Of a stretch of 64,000 nt of DNA, positions 25,391 to 34,433 are shown piece after piece. The notes under the pieces are model-generated. The model did no database searches. It was not told the origin of the DNA and saw only the letters and a program-made list of their open reading frames with translations. This stretch comes from Desulfonatronum thiosulfatophilum. GTDB taxonomy: Bacteria; Desulfobacterota; Desulfovibrionia; Desulfovibrionales; Desulfonatronaceae. A program made the translations under genes and the position numbers. The stretch is from NCBI RefSeq assembly GCF_900104215.1, contig NZ_FMXO01000017.1, forward strand, positions 1 through 64,000, written 5' to 3'. The number at the start of each line of letters is the position of its first letter. The stretch's first letter is position 1.

Positions 25391-26260
25391 TCAATCACAC
25401 GCTTTCTGGGGAAAGGCCTGCCGCAGCTCGGCGAAATCCAGCCGCTTCGTCCAGTGTTCGGAGCAAAGACAGAACAGCTTCAAGGCAAGGTTTTCAGCCC
25501 GCTCAAAAAGGCGATCCCAGTTCACCTTGTGAAAGGCGGTCCAGACTGTGGGTGCGGCGGCGGCCTTGTCCGGGTCGAACCCGTCCTCCTCATCCAGTTG
25601 GGCATAACACAGGTTTCGCAGTTCGGAGAGATCCAATGCCGGAGGCCAATGAAAAAAGCTCAGCAGCTTGTGCGCAAAGCGGCCCTGCGCAAGCCGGCTC
25701 ACCAGCAACTGGTTGCTCAGGGCGCCGCGGACGTCGCCGAGTCGCAGGCCCGCATGCCCGGCCAGAATGTGCAGGACTTCAGCCCGGTCCGCCAGGAATG
25801 GCGCAATAATGTCCGGATAACGACTTGTGCGGTTGACGAGTCGGTCGAGACCGGTTTCCAGGAGACGGTGCAAGGATCTGGTAACGCCTGAGGACGGCCG
25901 GCCGGGACGTCTTCCGGAAAGAGCGTGGATAACCGGATGAAAGGTCGCATCCAAAGCAACATGGGACAGGTACCCCAGGACAAAGGCCTGATCCCGCCCG
26001 GAGGCGTCCTCTCCGGCCTGCACGACCATGAAACTGAACGCCTCGGCCCGCATCACGGGGTCTGACCCATGTAGGACCTTGGCCATGCGCCGGCCCCGAG
26101 CGCGGTAGTGATAGAAAAACGCATCCGGAATAATCGAACCCAGCGAGAACATCCGTGGCTGATTCAATACGAGATTGGCCGAAGGATGAGGGAGATCGCC
26201 GTTCTGCAACCGCGTCATGAGTCTTTGCGCGAACCAGAGATGAGTGTTTTCCTTGGGCAT
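25391..26260 (-). CDS. zinc-dependent phospholipase C-like protein
   Basis: 289 residues. Conserved His and Asp of the Zn_dep_PLPC fold are seen: NTHLWFAQRL near the N-terminus, GSIIPDAFFYHY (about 42), then the diagnostic GYLSHVALDATFHPVIH (about 97). Members are small uncharacterised hydrolases. No signal peptide is evident. The small candidate selenoprotein gene lies upstream on the same strand. Confidence 0.8.
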   Translation of the reverse strand: MPKENTHLWFAQRLMTRLQNGDLPHPSANLVLNQPRMFSLGSIIPDAFFYHYRARGRRMAKVLHGSDPVMRAEAFSFMVVQAGEDASGRDQAFVLGYLSHVALDATFHPVIHALSGRRPGRPSSGVTRSLHRLLETGLDRLVNRTSRYPDIIAPFLADRAEVLHILAGHAGLRLGDVRGALSNQLLVSRLAQGRFAHKLLSFFHWPPALDLSELRNLCYAQLDEEDGFDPDKAAAAPTVWTAFHKVNWDRLFERAENLALKLFCLCSEHWTKRLDFAELRQAFPQKACD

Positions 26261-26307
26261 TGACCGTCCGATACGCGTAAGTAGTTAATGGAGGAGTCAA
26301 AAAAACT

Positions 26308-26531
26308 GTAACTACTTAGCTGAGGTCCGTCTTGCCTTGATTTTGCGGCCTCGCGGACTCCTTCGCCGGCTTCGTAACATCAAACCATTGCGAGAATAAA
26401 CAGCACTTGGAGCTTCAAGTGCTTGGCAATGGTTTGATGAACGTATCCTGGCTCAGTCAAACATGCGAGACCGCAAAATCAAGGCAAGCCGGACCAATCC
26501 TGGGTACTTTCAGAATATGCTGAAGAGTTAC
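26308..26531 (-). mobile_element. MITE copy 1 with perfect 8-bp target duplication
   Basis: 224 bp running between GTAACTACTTAGC and its inverse GCTGAAGAGTTAC, with long inner inverted arms (GATTTTGCGGCCTCGC ... GCGAGACCGCAAAATC). It is flanked on both sides by AAAAAACT (26300-26307 and 26532-26539). It has no coding capacity. GTAA ends and an 8-bp duplication are properties of IS66-family elements. Related copies are at 47182, 52634 and 60503. Confidence 0.85.
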
Positions 26532-26689
26532 AAAAAACTAGACAATAGATAGTAGGTAAGCAAGCCCGCTCCCAGCGGACCGTAGATGAACAGTCACGGC
26601 AGGCAATTCGAGCCTTTCTTCCTGGCGAGCAGCCCGAAAACGATCCCCCCGGCCAGAATGGAGATCAAAATGATCCAAATCGAAGACAT
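26528..26689 (-). CDS. candidate small membrane selenoprotein (in-frame UGA)
   Basis: ATG 26689 has a strong GAGGAGGAAAAGC leader. The frame runs 31 codons (MSSIWIILISILAGG, then FGLLARKKGSNCLP) to TGA 26594-26596, and continues in frame as LFIYGPLGAGLLTYYLLSSFL to TAA 26528. Both parts look like membrane helices, giving a two-TM protein of 53 residues if UGA is decoded. UGA follows Cys-Leu-Pro, a CxxU redox-type motif. A hairpin downstream resembles a bacterial SECIS. The alternative is a Trp-to-stop mutation (TGG to TGA). The final stop codon comes from the MITE end. Confidence 0.45.
26563..26581 (-). promoter_or_regulatory. candidate bacterial SECIS hairpin
   Basis: On the minus strand GGTCCGCT-GGG-AGCGGGCT forms an 8-bp stem with two G-U pairs and a GGG triloop. 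The loop starts 20 nt after the UGA at 26594. The fdhA SECIS in this window also has a U-GGG-A apex, 23 nt after its UGA. Spacing and loop fit the bSECIS consensus. Confidence 0.45.
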
Positions 26690-26901
26690 GCTTTTCCTCC
26701 TCACATCCATCCGCTCTCGGTTCACCATTCGAGATTACGATGCTGTCGGTGAATTATTTCGCTGCCAAGCGCATAATCGATGCATTTAAAATAGCGGCTT
26801 CACGTATTGACAGAACCAAATTCGTTTCGATAATGTGAATCATTCATTTTTTGAAAGCTGATTAAACTTTCGTGTTCACCTTAATCCCAGGAGGTATTGT
26901 C
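26690..26901. promoter_or_regulatory. divergent intergenic region
   Basis: Between the small minus-strand frame and the peroxiredoxin gene. TTGAAA near 26855 could be a -35 box for the peroxiredoxin gene, but no convincing -10 is seen. Otherwise unremarkable. Confidence 0.3.
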
Positions 26902-27540
26902 ATGAGCTGCGAAGTCAATGTTCCCCATCATCACCATCCCATCGAGCACGCCAAGGTCGGCAGGAAAGTCTGCGACTTCACGTTGGAGACCTATGTCCCC
27001 CGGGAAGGATCATTTGGAACGGTGAACCTGGAAGAAGTCCAGAAGGCCGGGAAATGGACCATCCTGTTTTTCTATCCGGCTGATTTCACCTTTGTCTGCC
27101 CCACTGAGTTGGCCGATCTGGCCGAGAAGCACCAGGCACTTGAGCAATTGGGATGTGAAGTGATTGCCGTTTCCACGGACACGAAATTCGCGCACCTGGC
27201 CTGGCGCACCAGCGAGAAGCTGCTGGAGAACGTCAGGTACATCATGGCTGCTGACCCCACGGGCGCGCTGTCGCGATACTTTGGGGTATATGATTGTCAA
27301 ACGGGTCTTGACCTGCGGGGCACGTTCATTATCAACCCCGACGGGGTCCTGGTCTCCACGGAGATCAATTTCTACAACGTAGGAAGAAACTCCGACGAGC
27401 TGCACCGCAAGATGGAGGCCAACATCCACCTGCGCGAAAATCCCCAGGAAGCCTGCCCGGCCAAATGGACCAAGGGCGCAAAGACCCTCACCCCCTCCGA
27501 AAAACTGGTGGGCAAGGTGTATGAGTCCCTCCAGGAATAG
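26902..27540 (+). CDS. typical 2-Cys peroxiredoxin (AhpC/Prx1 type)
   Basis: 212 residues from ATG 26902 behind AGGAGGTATTGTC; the open frame further upstream is untranslated leader. The thioredoxin-fold core has the peroxidatic Cys in FTFVCPTEL (about residue 64) and a resolving Cys in EACPAKW (about 187), with DPTGALSRYFGV between. It reduces hydrogen peroxide and organic peroxides. A His-rich N-terminus (HHHHPIEH) is unusual. A strong terminator follows, so it is monocistronic. Confidence 0.93.
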   Translation: MSCEVNVPHHHHPIEHAKVGRKVCDFTLETYVPREGSFGTVNLEEVQKAGKWTILFFYPADFTFVCPTELADLAEKHQALEQLGCEVIAVSTDTKFAHLAWRTSEKLLENVRYIMAADPTGALSRYFGVYDCQTGLDLRGTFIINPDGVLVSTEINFYNVGRNSDELHRKMEANIHLRENPQEACPAKWTKGAKTLTPSEKLVGKVYESLQE

Positions 27541-27608
27541 TTGGAAGTGACAAGATCACCACTATTCAGCAGATTCTCATCCGAGCCACCCCCCCGGCTT
27601 GCATAACG

Positions 27609-27660
27609 AAGCCCCCCTTCCTGTGCCGACAGGCAAAGGTTGGGGGGCTTAGAGTTTTTT
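27609..27660 (+). terminator. rho-independent terminator of the peroxiredoxin gene
   Basis: AAGCCCCCC (27609-27617) pairs with GGGGGGCTT (27642-27650); the loop contains a small CCTGTGCCGACAGG hairpin. AGAGTTTTTT follows. Confidence 0.88.
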
Positions 27661-27689
27661 ATGCTTCATCCGCCTGGAGCTAACTTTTT

Positions 27690-27907
27690 ATTTGAACCGC
27701 CCGTTTCGCTCAAGACACGGAGGACGCCAAGGAAATAATTTTTGAAAGCAGGGAAAGAGCTGCTTTCCAAAAGGATTGCTGCTCCCTCGCGGGAGAAAAC
27801 AAACATCGCCGTCAGGCGTGAAGCCTTTTGACTTCCGCATCTTTCTTGGCGGAAGTCAAAATATCTTCTTTACGTCCTCCGTGCCTTGAGCGAAGCGGGC
27901 GGTTCCT
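27690..27907. repeat. roughly 215-bp inverted-repeat element
   Basis: GAACCGCCCGTTTCGCTCAA at the left is mirrored by TTGAGCGAAGCGGGCGGTTC at the right (ending about 27906), and CACGGAGGACG by CGTCCTCCGTG inside. A nested hairpin, TTTTGACTTCCGC / GCGGAAGTCAAAA, lies at 27828-27861. It has no coding capacity. It looks like a foldback or MITE-type element inserted between the peroxiredoxin terminator and the end of the tricorn-like gene. Confidence 0.75.
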
Positions 27908-27953
27908 AGATTTTACCACTTTCCCCATGTACTTGAACCGGATGAGCCGTTTT

Positions 27954-30900
27954 TTAAGGCACCGTTACCGCGGCATGGAGCGGAAGCTTTTGCAGCATTT
28001 CCCTGACCGCCGCCTCCAGTTGCCGGTCGCGGCCGGCTATTTCATCCGCCGGAGTGTGTTCGACGACCAGATCCGGCATGGCGCCGTTGTGCTCCATGTC
28101 GGTGCCGTCCGGCAGATACCAGCCCCGAAACGGCGTGCGTACCGAGGCCCCGTCGATCAGGGAATGGCTTCCGGTGGAGATCACGCCGCCGTATGTCTGT
28201 CGGCCGACGAGCGTTCCGCGCCCAAGGGTGGTGAATGCATGCGCCAGGATTTCCGAATTGGAAAAGCTCTTCTCGTTGGCCAGCATGTTGATCGGCAAGG
28301 TGTACCGCGGGGCGTCAAGCCGATCCTGGGGATATCGGCCATACCTGTAGGGCTCGGCTCCCGCCGGAATGGTGTAGGCATGCTCCGAGGCCATGATGGA
28401 CGTCAGGATTCGGTCAGAGGTGTGCCCGCCGCCATTGTTGCGCACATCAATGATCAGTCCGTCCTTGCCTTCCGCGGCGGCATACAAATACGCCTGAAAC
28501 CGTTCCAGCGACGCCTCGTTCATGGCCTGGATGTGAATATATCCGATTCGTCCTCCGGACATCTCGGCAACTCGACGCCGACTCTCCTCCTGGAAGGCCT
28601 CATATCGCAAATGCGCAAATTCACTATAAGAGATCGGGGTGAGGATTGTCTGGTATGCAAGCCGTCGATTCCCCACCGGTCGCTCAAAGCCCACGATGAC
28701 TTCCTGGTCCACTTTCCCCCGTAATCGTTCCAACAGCGTGTCTGATTCGTCAAAACCACGCATGTCGATGCTCGTGACGACATCGCCTTGCTGCATGCGG
28801 ACCGGACCGCGATCCGCGGGACTGCCGGGGATGATCTCCGTGATCCGGTATCCCTTCCGCCCATTCTCCAGGGCTACTTGTTCCGAGTCGATGCCCAGAC
28901 GCCCCGACGGCTCGCGCAACGCGGAACCGGGGCCCGGATTGTGAAGTCCCATATGCGAGGCAGCCAGCTCTCCCAGCAACCGATTTGTGATGTCACTGAA
29001 TTCGCCGGCTGTCCGAGCCCGGACGACAAGTTCCTCGTAATCCGCCACGAGGGCCTTCCAGTCCAGGCCTTTCAAGTCGGGACGATAAAACGCTTCCTCG
29101 ATCACTCGCGCGGCTTCCCGGAACTTCTGCAGGGACTGCCGGCGAAGATCAATCCGGATGCGGTCGGAAATGTCCACGTTCGTATTGGTCCGCCCGTTCA
29201 ACGTCGCGATGCTGACACGGCCGTCGACAATGTAGACCACGCGATCGCCGACGATGTTCAAATGCTGGACATTGCCACGAGGCCCCAGGCGTTTGCGGTC
29301 GCGTCCATCCCAGTTCACGACGACAAGCCCCTCACTGCCATTGTTGAAAACGTAGCGGTCGCCGCTCGGCGTCATTTCGTTGCCGATCTGATTTGCGGGA
29401 GAGAAGGTCACCCGCTCCACCCGGCGCCAGGCATTTTCCAGTTCAAGCCCCCGGTCGACCTGCCATTCAGGTTGGGAGATGGAGAGCATTGTACCGGGCT
29501 TGCGAACCGGCAGAGGGCGACGCTTTTCAGCGGCTTGTTGCGCTTCCCGGTAGTAGTTGTTCAGCTCGGCCCTGGTCCAGTTTTCCATGTCCGGATCGAG
29601 ATAGACCCTGTACAGGTCATAGCTGTCGCCCGTCCGATTTGAGACGAAGGTCAGCTTTCGGCCGTCCGCGGACCACCTCGGGCTGAAATCATTTCGCGGA
29701 TGGCGGGTGATGTTCACGGGTTCCTTTGACCCGTCAGCTGGAACAATGAAGATGTTCGTGCTGAAATTCAGATCGTTCTGGGCATAGGCGATATGGCGGC
29801 CATCCGGAGACCAGCGCCACTCCAGGTTGCTGTCCCAGCCCCTGACAAGGGTGCGCTTGTCGCCCGTGAGAAGATCCATGACCACAAGATCTCCACGGCC
29901 GCGGCGAAAGGCAATGGAGTTGCCGTTTGGGGAAGGAGAGACATTGCGGTCATTGGTCTGCTCGGCAACAACCGGCAGGACGCGGAACTGCACGGCGTCG
30001 TGCCAACGGGCCGGCTTCTGCTGGCCGGGAGTCAGAGCGGACTGATCCGCCGTGCAAACATCTTTGGACTCCGAGGTTTCATCCTCGGGCAACTCCAGAC
30101 CCGGCTCCGGGTCGACGGGATCCAAAGGATCGTTTGGCCCCACCGGGGTAAACGGATCCTCCGCCATGCCGCTGTCAAGGCTCGCATACATGTACTTCGG
30201 ATCCGGCGATACATGAAGCGGCACGAAAGCCAGGTCCGAGGCCTGCGCTTGCTCCGCGATTTTGAGCGCTTCCGCCGCCTGACTTTCGGAGGAAAGTTGG
30301 ATTTCCTTGCGGGTCAGTACCACCTGGGCCTTATAAATTGAAGACGTGCCGTCCTCATCGCTGCTGAAATACAAATACAATCCGTCCGGCGACCAGGCGA
30401 TATCCTGGTGGCGCGCATGGGAATCCGGAGTCACGGCACGGGTGGGGCTGTACGCATCCATATGACGGACATAGACTCGCCCATAGGCGATAAATGCCAT
30501 CATCTTTCCGTCCGGACTCAGCGCCGCCTCGGTCACGTCGCGGTTGATCCAGCGCAGCGCATGGCCATCCCACCCGTCATCTCCCATCCGAAGGGCAATG
30601 GCCGTGGGTTCGGCCTCGGGATCTCCCAGATCCAGGGAATAGAGGCGATCCCACACCTGGAGAACGGCTGTGCCTCCATCCCGGGATACGTCAAAATGAT
30701 GAACATCCCGACCTTCGAAATTCGTCAGTCGCTGCGGCTCACGAGTGTCATCGTCCAGGCGGATGCTGTAGAGATTCACCGTATCGAGTTGGCGATCCGA
30801 CATGAAGACCAAAGTATTGTCGTCGATCCACCTGGCATTGCCGTCGTCGCCTTCCCATTCCGTCAGCGCCTCGAAACGGTCATTGATCAGATCGTGAACC

Positions 30901-31574
30901 CAGACGTTCATGGCATCCGGTCCCCGGTAATGTCGCCGGTTCCAGTCGTGGTAATGCCCTCCGCGGGTAAAGGCGACTCGCTTGCCGTCCGGAGAAAACC
31001 GGGGATCGGAACCGAACGCGTCATGGAGACGTTCATGCTCTCCGCCTTGCGGAGATACTCTGTAGGGACGCTGATCGCGGTAGACATCGGCCTCGAGCAA
31101 ACTTGAGAAGGTGATGACCTCCCGGCCCTCCCGGTCACGCGTCCAGTCCGGATTATTGATGAAGCGGTCGCTGTAGGTGAGCTGGGTTGATCGGGTGCCG
31201 TCGCGCTGGATGCGCCAGAGATTCATGTACCCGTCGCGCATTGAGGTGAAGACGATGGATTCACCGTCCGGGCTCCAGCTTGAATGCAGATCATCAAGGT
31301 TGTGGCTGGTCAACCGCTTTGCTTCGCCGCCTTGGACAGGCGCCAGCCAGAGATTCCCGCCGGCACTGAAGACGATCTCCGAACCGTCCGGGCTGATGGA
31401 GGGAAAACGTGGCAACTTCAAAAATTCGGATTCAGCGGAAGCATGATATGGCGCGAAAACGCCCATTCCCAATGCGAGCAGCATGATTACGGCAATCCGC
31501 GCGGCATACTCACGCATCCGGGCTCTTTTTACGTTATTTCCTTCGCCTGCCTTCCCTTGACTGATACACTTCAT
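27954..31574 (-). CDS. tricorn-like S41 serine protease, exported
   Basis: About 1206 residues from ATG 31574 (GGGGAT upstream); ATG 31517 gives a cleaner signal peptide (IAVIMLLALGMGVFAPYHASA). Order: a signal peptide; repeated PD40-type propeller blades (PRFPSISPDGSEIVFSAGG, SWSPDGESIVFTSMR and others) to about residue 700; a tricorn C1 helical region; a PDZ domain (GSPADRGPVRMQQGDVVTSI, about 930); and the S41 core with IDVRNNGGGHTSD, and the probable nucleophile Ser in NEKSFSNSEIL. It is probably a periplasmic oligopeptide-degrading protease. Monocistronic. Confidence 0.9.
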   Translation of the reverse strand: MKCISQGKAGEGNNVKRARMREYAARIAVIMLLALGMGVFAPYHASAESEFLKLPRFPSISPDGSEIVFSAGGNLWLAPVQGGEAKRLTSHNLDDLHSSWSPDGESIVFTSMRDGYMNLWRIQRDGTRSTQLTYSDRFINNPDWTRDREGREVITFSSLLEADVYRDQRPYRVSPQGGEHERLHDAFGSDPRFSPDGKRVAFTRGGHYHDWNRRHYRGPDAMNVWVHDLINDRFEALTEWEGDDGNARWIDDNTLVFMSDRQLDTVNLYSIRLDDDTREPQRLTNFEGRDVHHFDVSRDGGTAVLQVWDRLYSLDLGDPEAEPTAIALRMGDDGWDGHALRWINRDVTEAALSPDGKMMAFIAYGRVYVRHMDAYSPTRAVTPDSHARHQDIAWSPDGLYLYFSSDEDGTSSIYKAQVVLTRKEIQLSSESQAAEALKIAEQAQASDLAFVPLHVSPDPKYMYASLDSGMAEDPFTPVGPNDPLDPVDPEPGLELPEDETSESKDVCTADQSALTPGQQKPARWHDAVQFRVLPVVAEQTNDRNVSPSPNGNSIAFRRGRGDLVVMDLLTGDKRTLVRGWDSNLEWRWSPDGRHIAYAQNDLNFSTNIFIVPADGSKEPVNITRHPRNDFSPRWSADGRKLTFVSNRTGDSYDLYRVYLDPDMENWTRAELNNYYREAQQAAEKRRPLPVRKPGTMLSISQPEWQVDRGLELENAWRRVERVTFSPANQIGNEMTPSGDRYVFNNGSEGLVVVNWDGRDRKRLGPRGNVQHLNIVGDRVVYIVDGRVSIATLNGRTNTNVDISDRIRIDLRRQSLQKFREAARVIEEAFYRPDLKGLDWKALVADYEELVVRARTAGEFSDITNRLLGELAASHMGLHNPGPGSALREPSGRLGIDSEQVALENGRKGYRITEIIPGSPADRGPVRMQQGDVVTSIDMRGFDESDTLLERLRGKVDQEVIVGFERPVGNRRLAYQTILTPISYSEFAHLRYEAFQEESRRRVAEMSGGRIGYIHIQAMNEASLERFQAYLYAAAEGKDGLIIDVRNNGGGHTSDRILTSIMASEHAYTIPAGAEPYRYGRYPQDRLDAPRYTLPINMLANEKSFSNSEILAHAFTTLGRGTLVGRQTYGGVISTGSHSLIDGASVRTPFRGWYLPDGTDMEHNGAMPDLVVEHTPADEIAGRDRQLEAAVREMLQKLPLHAAVTVP

Positions 31575-32141
31575 GAAATATCCCCAAAATTTATACTGCA
31601 ACAACTCACGGCGAACGCGGGAAACTCGCTGCCCCGGCGTCCAACCGATGTATTCCTGGCCGATGAGCCGCCGGTTTATCAAAACCCATACCAAGCGCCG
31701 GAAGACGCTGCGTCGGATTTCGCGCAAGCATCTGGCCGGTCAATCGGCATAATTTTGCCCATTAGAGGCCGTTTTGCCCCTCTCTTTGAGACGAATCCTT
31801 CACCCAATCCGGTTCACGAGCGGAAAAGACAGTGAAAGATTGCTCCTATTAGAGAAAAAGCATGAATGTTGGAGTCCTCGTCACGGTTTCTGCATCGAGA
31901 GATTCCACTTGGACGATCCGTTATTGATTATGTTGCGTTTTTACAACGGCTGATATCTACCGAATACTATTTATTTCAAAAAAATAATGCAGCACTTCAG
32001 GTCCGGACGAGCCGCCTTGCCTGACGATCGTCATAACATTGACGCGCGTCATTTTCTCGACAAATTCCACGAAATGCTCAACATGTAATTTTGCCAACTC
32101 TGCATCTGGTGCGGATTGCTGGGCAGGCTCTGATGTACGCA
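31575..32141. other. gene-free region upstream of the tricorn-like gene
   Basis: No convincing gene. A small minus-strand frame (ATG 32142 to stop 31957) starts directly at the terminator and has no ribosome site. The promoter of the tricorn-like gene should lie at the left of this stretch. Confidence 0.4.
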
Positions 32142-32142
32142 T

Positions 32143-32187
32143 AAAAAAAGCCCCTGACCCATGTAGTGACATGGGTCAGGGGCTTTA
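32143..32187 (-). terminator. strong terminator after the symporter gene
   Basis: AAAGCCCCTGACCCATGT (32147-32164) pairs perfectly with ACATGGGTCAGGGGCTTT (32169-32186). On the minus strand it is followed by a run of Ts (32143-32149). It ends the DUF4212/symporter transcript. Confidence 0.9.
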
Positions 32188-32208
32188 TGGCTTCCGCTGC
32201 GTTGAATG

Positions 32209-33984
32209 CTAATGGTCCACGGCTGCTCCGGCTCCCCGAGGCGAGCGGATGGACTCCACCAGATCCTGGATTTCCTGGGGCGGGGCCTTGGTCACCGAAG
32301 ACACCGCAAATGCCACGAGGAAGTTCAGGACCATGCCCACTGTGCCGATGCCTTCCGCGGTAATCCCGAAGAACCAGGGGTCGACACCGAGGAACCTTGT
32401 CTGGATGATGTAGAACATGGTGAACCCGATCCCGGCGATCATCCCGGCAATGGCCCCTTCCTTGTTCATCCGCTTGGAAAAAATTCCCATGATGATCACC
32501 GGAAAGAAGGACGAGGCGGCCAGACCGAAGGCAAAGGCGACGATCTGGGCCACGAATCCCGGCGGGTTGATCCCGAAGTAACCGGCCACGAGCACGGCTA
32601 TGCCGATCATGATCCGACTGAGGAGCATGCGTTGCTTCTCCGAAGCCTGCCGATTGATCATCCGGTAATACAGGTCATGGGACACGGAAGAAGAAATTAC
32701 GATCAAGAGGCCTGAGGCCGTGGACAAGGCCGCGGCCAGACCTCCAGCGGCCACCAAGGCAATGACCCAGTTCGGCAGGTTGGCGATTTCGGGGTTGGCC
32801 AAAACGATGATGTCGCGGTCGATATACAGTTCGTTGTCGTTGGGCGTGGGCTGATTGGCCACGATCCGCTGCCCGTGCTCTCCTCTCTCGTCGGTGAACC
32901 GCGGAGTTCCCTCAAATGCCGGTCCCGCGCGAAACTGCATGATTCCGTCGTTGTTCTTGTCGATCCAGGCCACGAGGCCCGTCCGCTCCCAGTTGAGAAA
33001 CCAGCTTGGCGCTTCGGCGTACGGCTGCTCGTTCAAGGTGTCGATGATGTTGTAGCGGGCGAAAGCGGCCACCGCCGGAGCCGTGGTGTACAGGATGGCG
33101 ATGAACAGCAGGGCGTAGCCCGCGCTGATCCGGGCGGCCTTTACGCTGGGCACGGTGTAGAAACGGATAATTACGTGCGGCAGACCGGCCGTGCCGACCA
33201 TCAGAGCCATGGTGATGCAAATGACCGAGAGCATGCTCATGTTCCCTTCGCCGAATGCCGAGGTGTACTCCCGGAACCCCAGGTCCGTGGCAATTCCGTC
33301 AAGGGCCGTGAGCAGGTATTGTCCGGCATACTGGCCCTCGGCGATGGTGGACCCGAAGCCGATCTGGGGAATGGGATTTCCGGTGACCTTGATGGAAATG
33401 GCCACGGCGGTGATCACGAACGCCGTAATCAGCACGCAGTACTGGGCCACCTGGGTCCAGGTAATGCCTTTCATCCCGCCCAATGCTGCATAGAAGAAAA
33501 CGATGGCCATGCCGATCATGACCCCCGTGTTCACCTCCACCTCCAAAAAGCGGCTGAAGACGATGCCAACGCCGCGCATCTGCCCGGCGACATAGGTCAA
33601 TGAAACAAAAATGGCGCAGATCAGCGCCACGAGGCGAGCCGTATCCGAATAGAAGCGGTCGCCCACGAAATCCGGCACGGTGAATTTTCCGAACTTGCGC
33701 AAATACGGAGCCAGCAACAAGGCCAGCAGCACGTATCCGCCCGTCCAGCCCATCAAGTAGACGGCTCCGGTGTAGCCGAGAAAGGATATCATCCCGGCCA
33801 TGGAAATGAACGATGCGGCGCTCATCCAGTCCGCCGCGGTGGCCAGACCGTTGGCCAAGGGCGGAATCCCGCCTCCGGCGACGTAGAAACCCTTGGTGTC
33901 CTTCACCCGCGAACGCCATGCAATGGTCAAATACAATCCAAAGGTCAAACCGACCATTATGTAGGTCCAGTGTAATATAGACAT
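32209..33984 (-). CDS. sodium:solute symporter, large subunit (SSS family)
   Basis: 591 residues from ATG 33984 behind AGGAGAATGCC. About thirteen membrane segments; GFYVAGGGIPPLANGLATAADWMSAASFI at residues 38-66 is the SSS signature. The family pairs with a small DUF4212 subunit and is thought to import organic acids such as acetate or related substrates. A soluble loop (about 285-375) includes DKNNDGIMQF, an EF-hand-like Ca-binding loop. It follows the DUF4212 gene in the same operon. Confidence 0.9.
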   Translation of the reverse strand: MSILHWTYIMVGLTFGLYLTIAWRSRVKDTKGFYVAGGGIPPLANGLATAADWMSAASFISMAGMISFLGYTGAVYLMGWTGGYVLLALLLAPYLRKFGKFTVPDFVGDRFYSDTARLVALICAIFVSLTYVAGQMRGVGIVFSRFLEVEVNTGVMIGMAIVFFYAALGGMKGITWTQVAQYCVLITAFVITAVAISIKVTGNPIPQIGFGSTIAEGQYAGQYLLTALDGIATDLGFREYTSAFGEGNMSMLSVICITMALMVGTAGLPHVIIRFYTVPSVKAARISAGYALLFIAILYTTAPAVAAFARYNIIDTLNEQPYAEAPSWFLNWERTGLVAWIDKNNDGIMQFRAGPAFEGTPRFTDERGEHGQRIVANQPTPNDNELYIDRDIIVLANPEIANLPNWVIALVAAGGLAAALSTASGLLIVISSSVSHDLYYRMINRQASEKQRMLLSRIMIGIAVLVAGYFGINPPGFVAQIVAFAFGLAASSFFPVIIMGIFSKRMNKEGAIAGMIAGIGFTMFYIIQTRFLGVDPWFFGITAEGIGTVGMVLNFLVAFAVSSVTKAPPQEIQDLVESIRSPRGAGAAVDH

Positions 33985-34043
33985 GGCATTCTCCTTTCTC
34001 ACGAGATGCTGTCGATTGCGTCCCGGTGAAATTTATTGTGCTT

Positions 34044-34295
34044 CTATTCTTGGACGTCGTATTCCTTGTCCATTTTGTTCATCAACCAGCAATAGACAAA
34101 AATGAGTACGACAAAGACATAGATCGATCCCTGCTGGGCGAACCAGAAACCGAGCGGAAAACCTCCAATCATAATCTTGTTCAACGGATTCACCAGGAGA
34201 ATGCCGAACACGAAACTTACAAGTCCCCAAATCCCCAGAAGAATGCCGATCAGGCGCAAATTCTTTCCCCAGTACTCATCCATTCGTGTTTTCAT
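34044..34295 (-). CDS. DUF4212 small subunit of the SSS symporter
   Basis: 83 residues from ATG 34295 (GAGGGGTAAG upstream). Two membrane helices, LIGILLGIWGLVSFVFGILL and FVVLIFVYCWLMNKM, with the family motif GGFPLGFWFAQQGSI between them. It is the standard partner of the VC_2705-type symporter encoded immediately downstream. Confidence 0.9.
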   Translation of the reverse strand: MKTRMDEYWGKNLRLIGILLGIWGLVSFVFGILLVNPLNKIMIGGFPLGFWFAQQGSIYVFVVLIFVYCWLMNKMDKEYDVQE

Positions 34296-34433
34296 CTTAC
34301 CCCTCCCGAGGATTATGGTTGGATATGGAAACTGCCTGGAAAAGACCCCATTGTCTTTTCCTCCGCAGGGCGCCGCACGTTTGTTCCGATCGCGCACCAT
34401 CTCAACCACCAACGGCAACGGATCAAGTGCTTT

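Noticed and set aside
28788-29642. Plus-strand frames across the tricorn-like gene
   Set aside because: Shadows of a clear 1200-residue protease with a signal peptide, propeller, PDZ and S41 domains.
31957-32142. Small minus-strand ORF right after the terminator
   Set aside because: No ribosome site, starts at the terminator T-run, and no family recognised.
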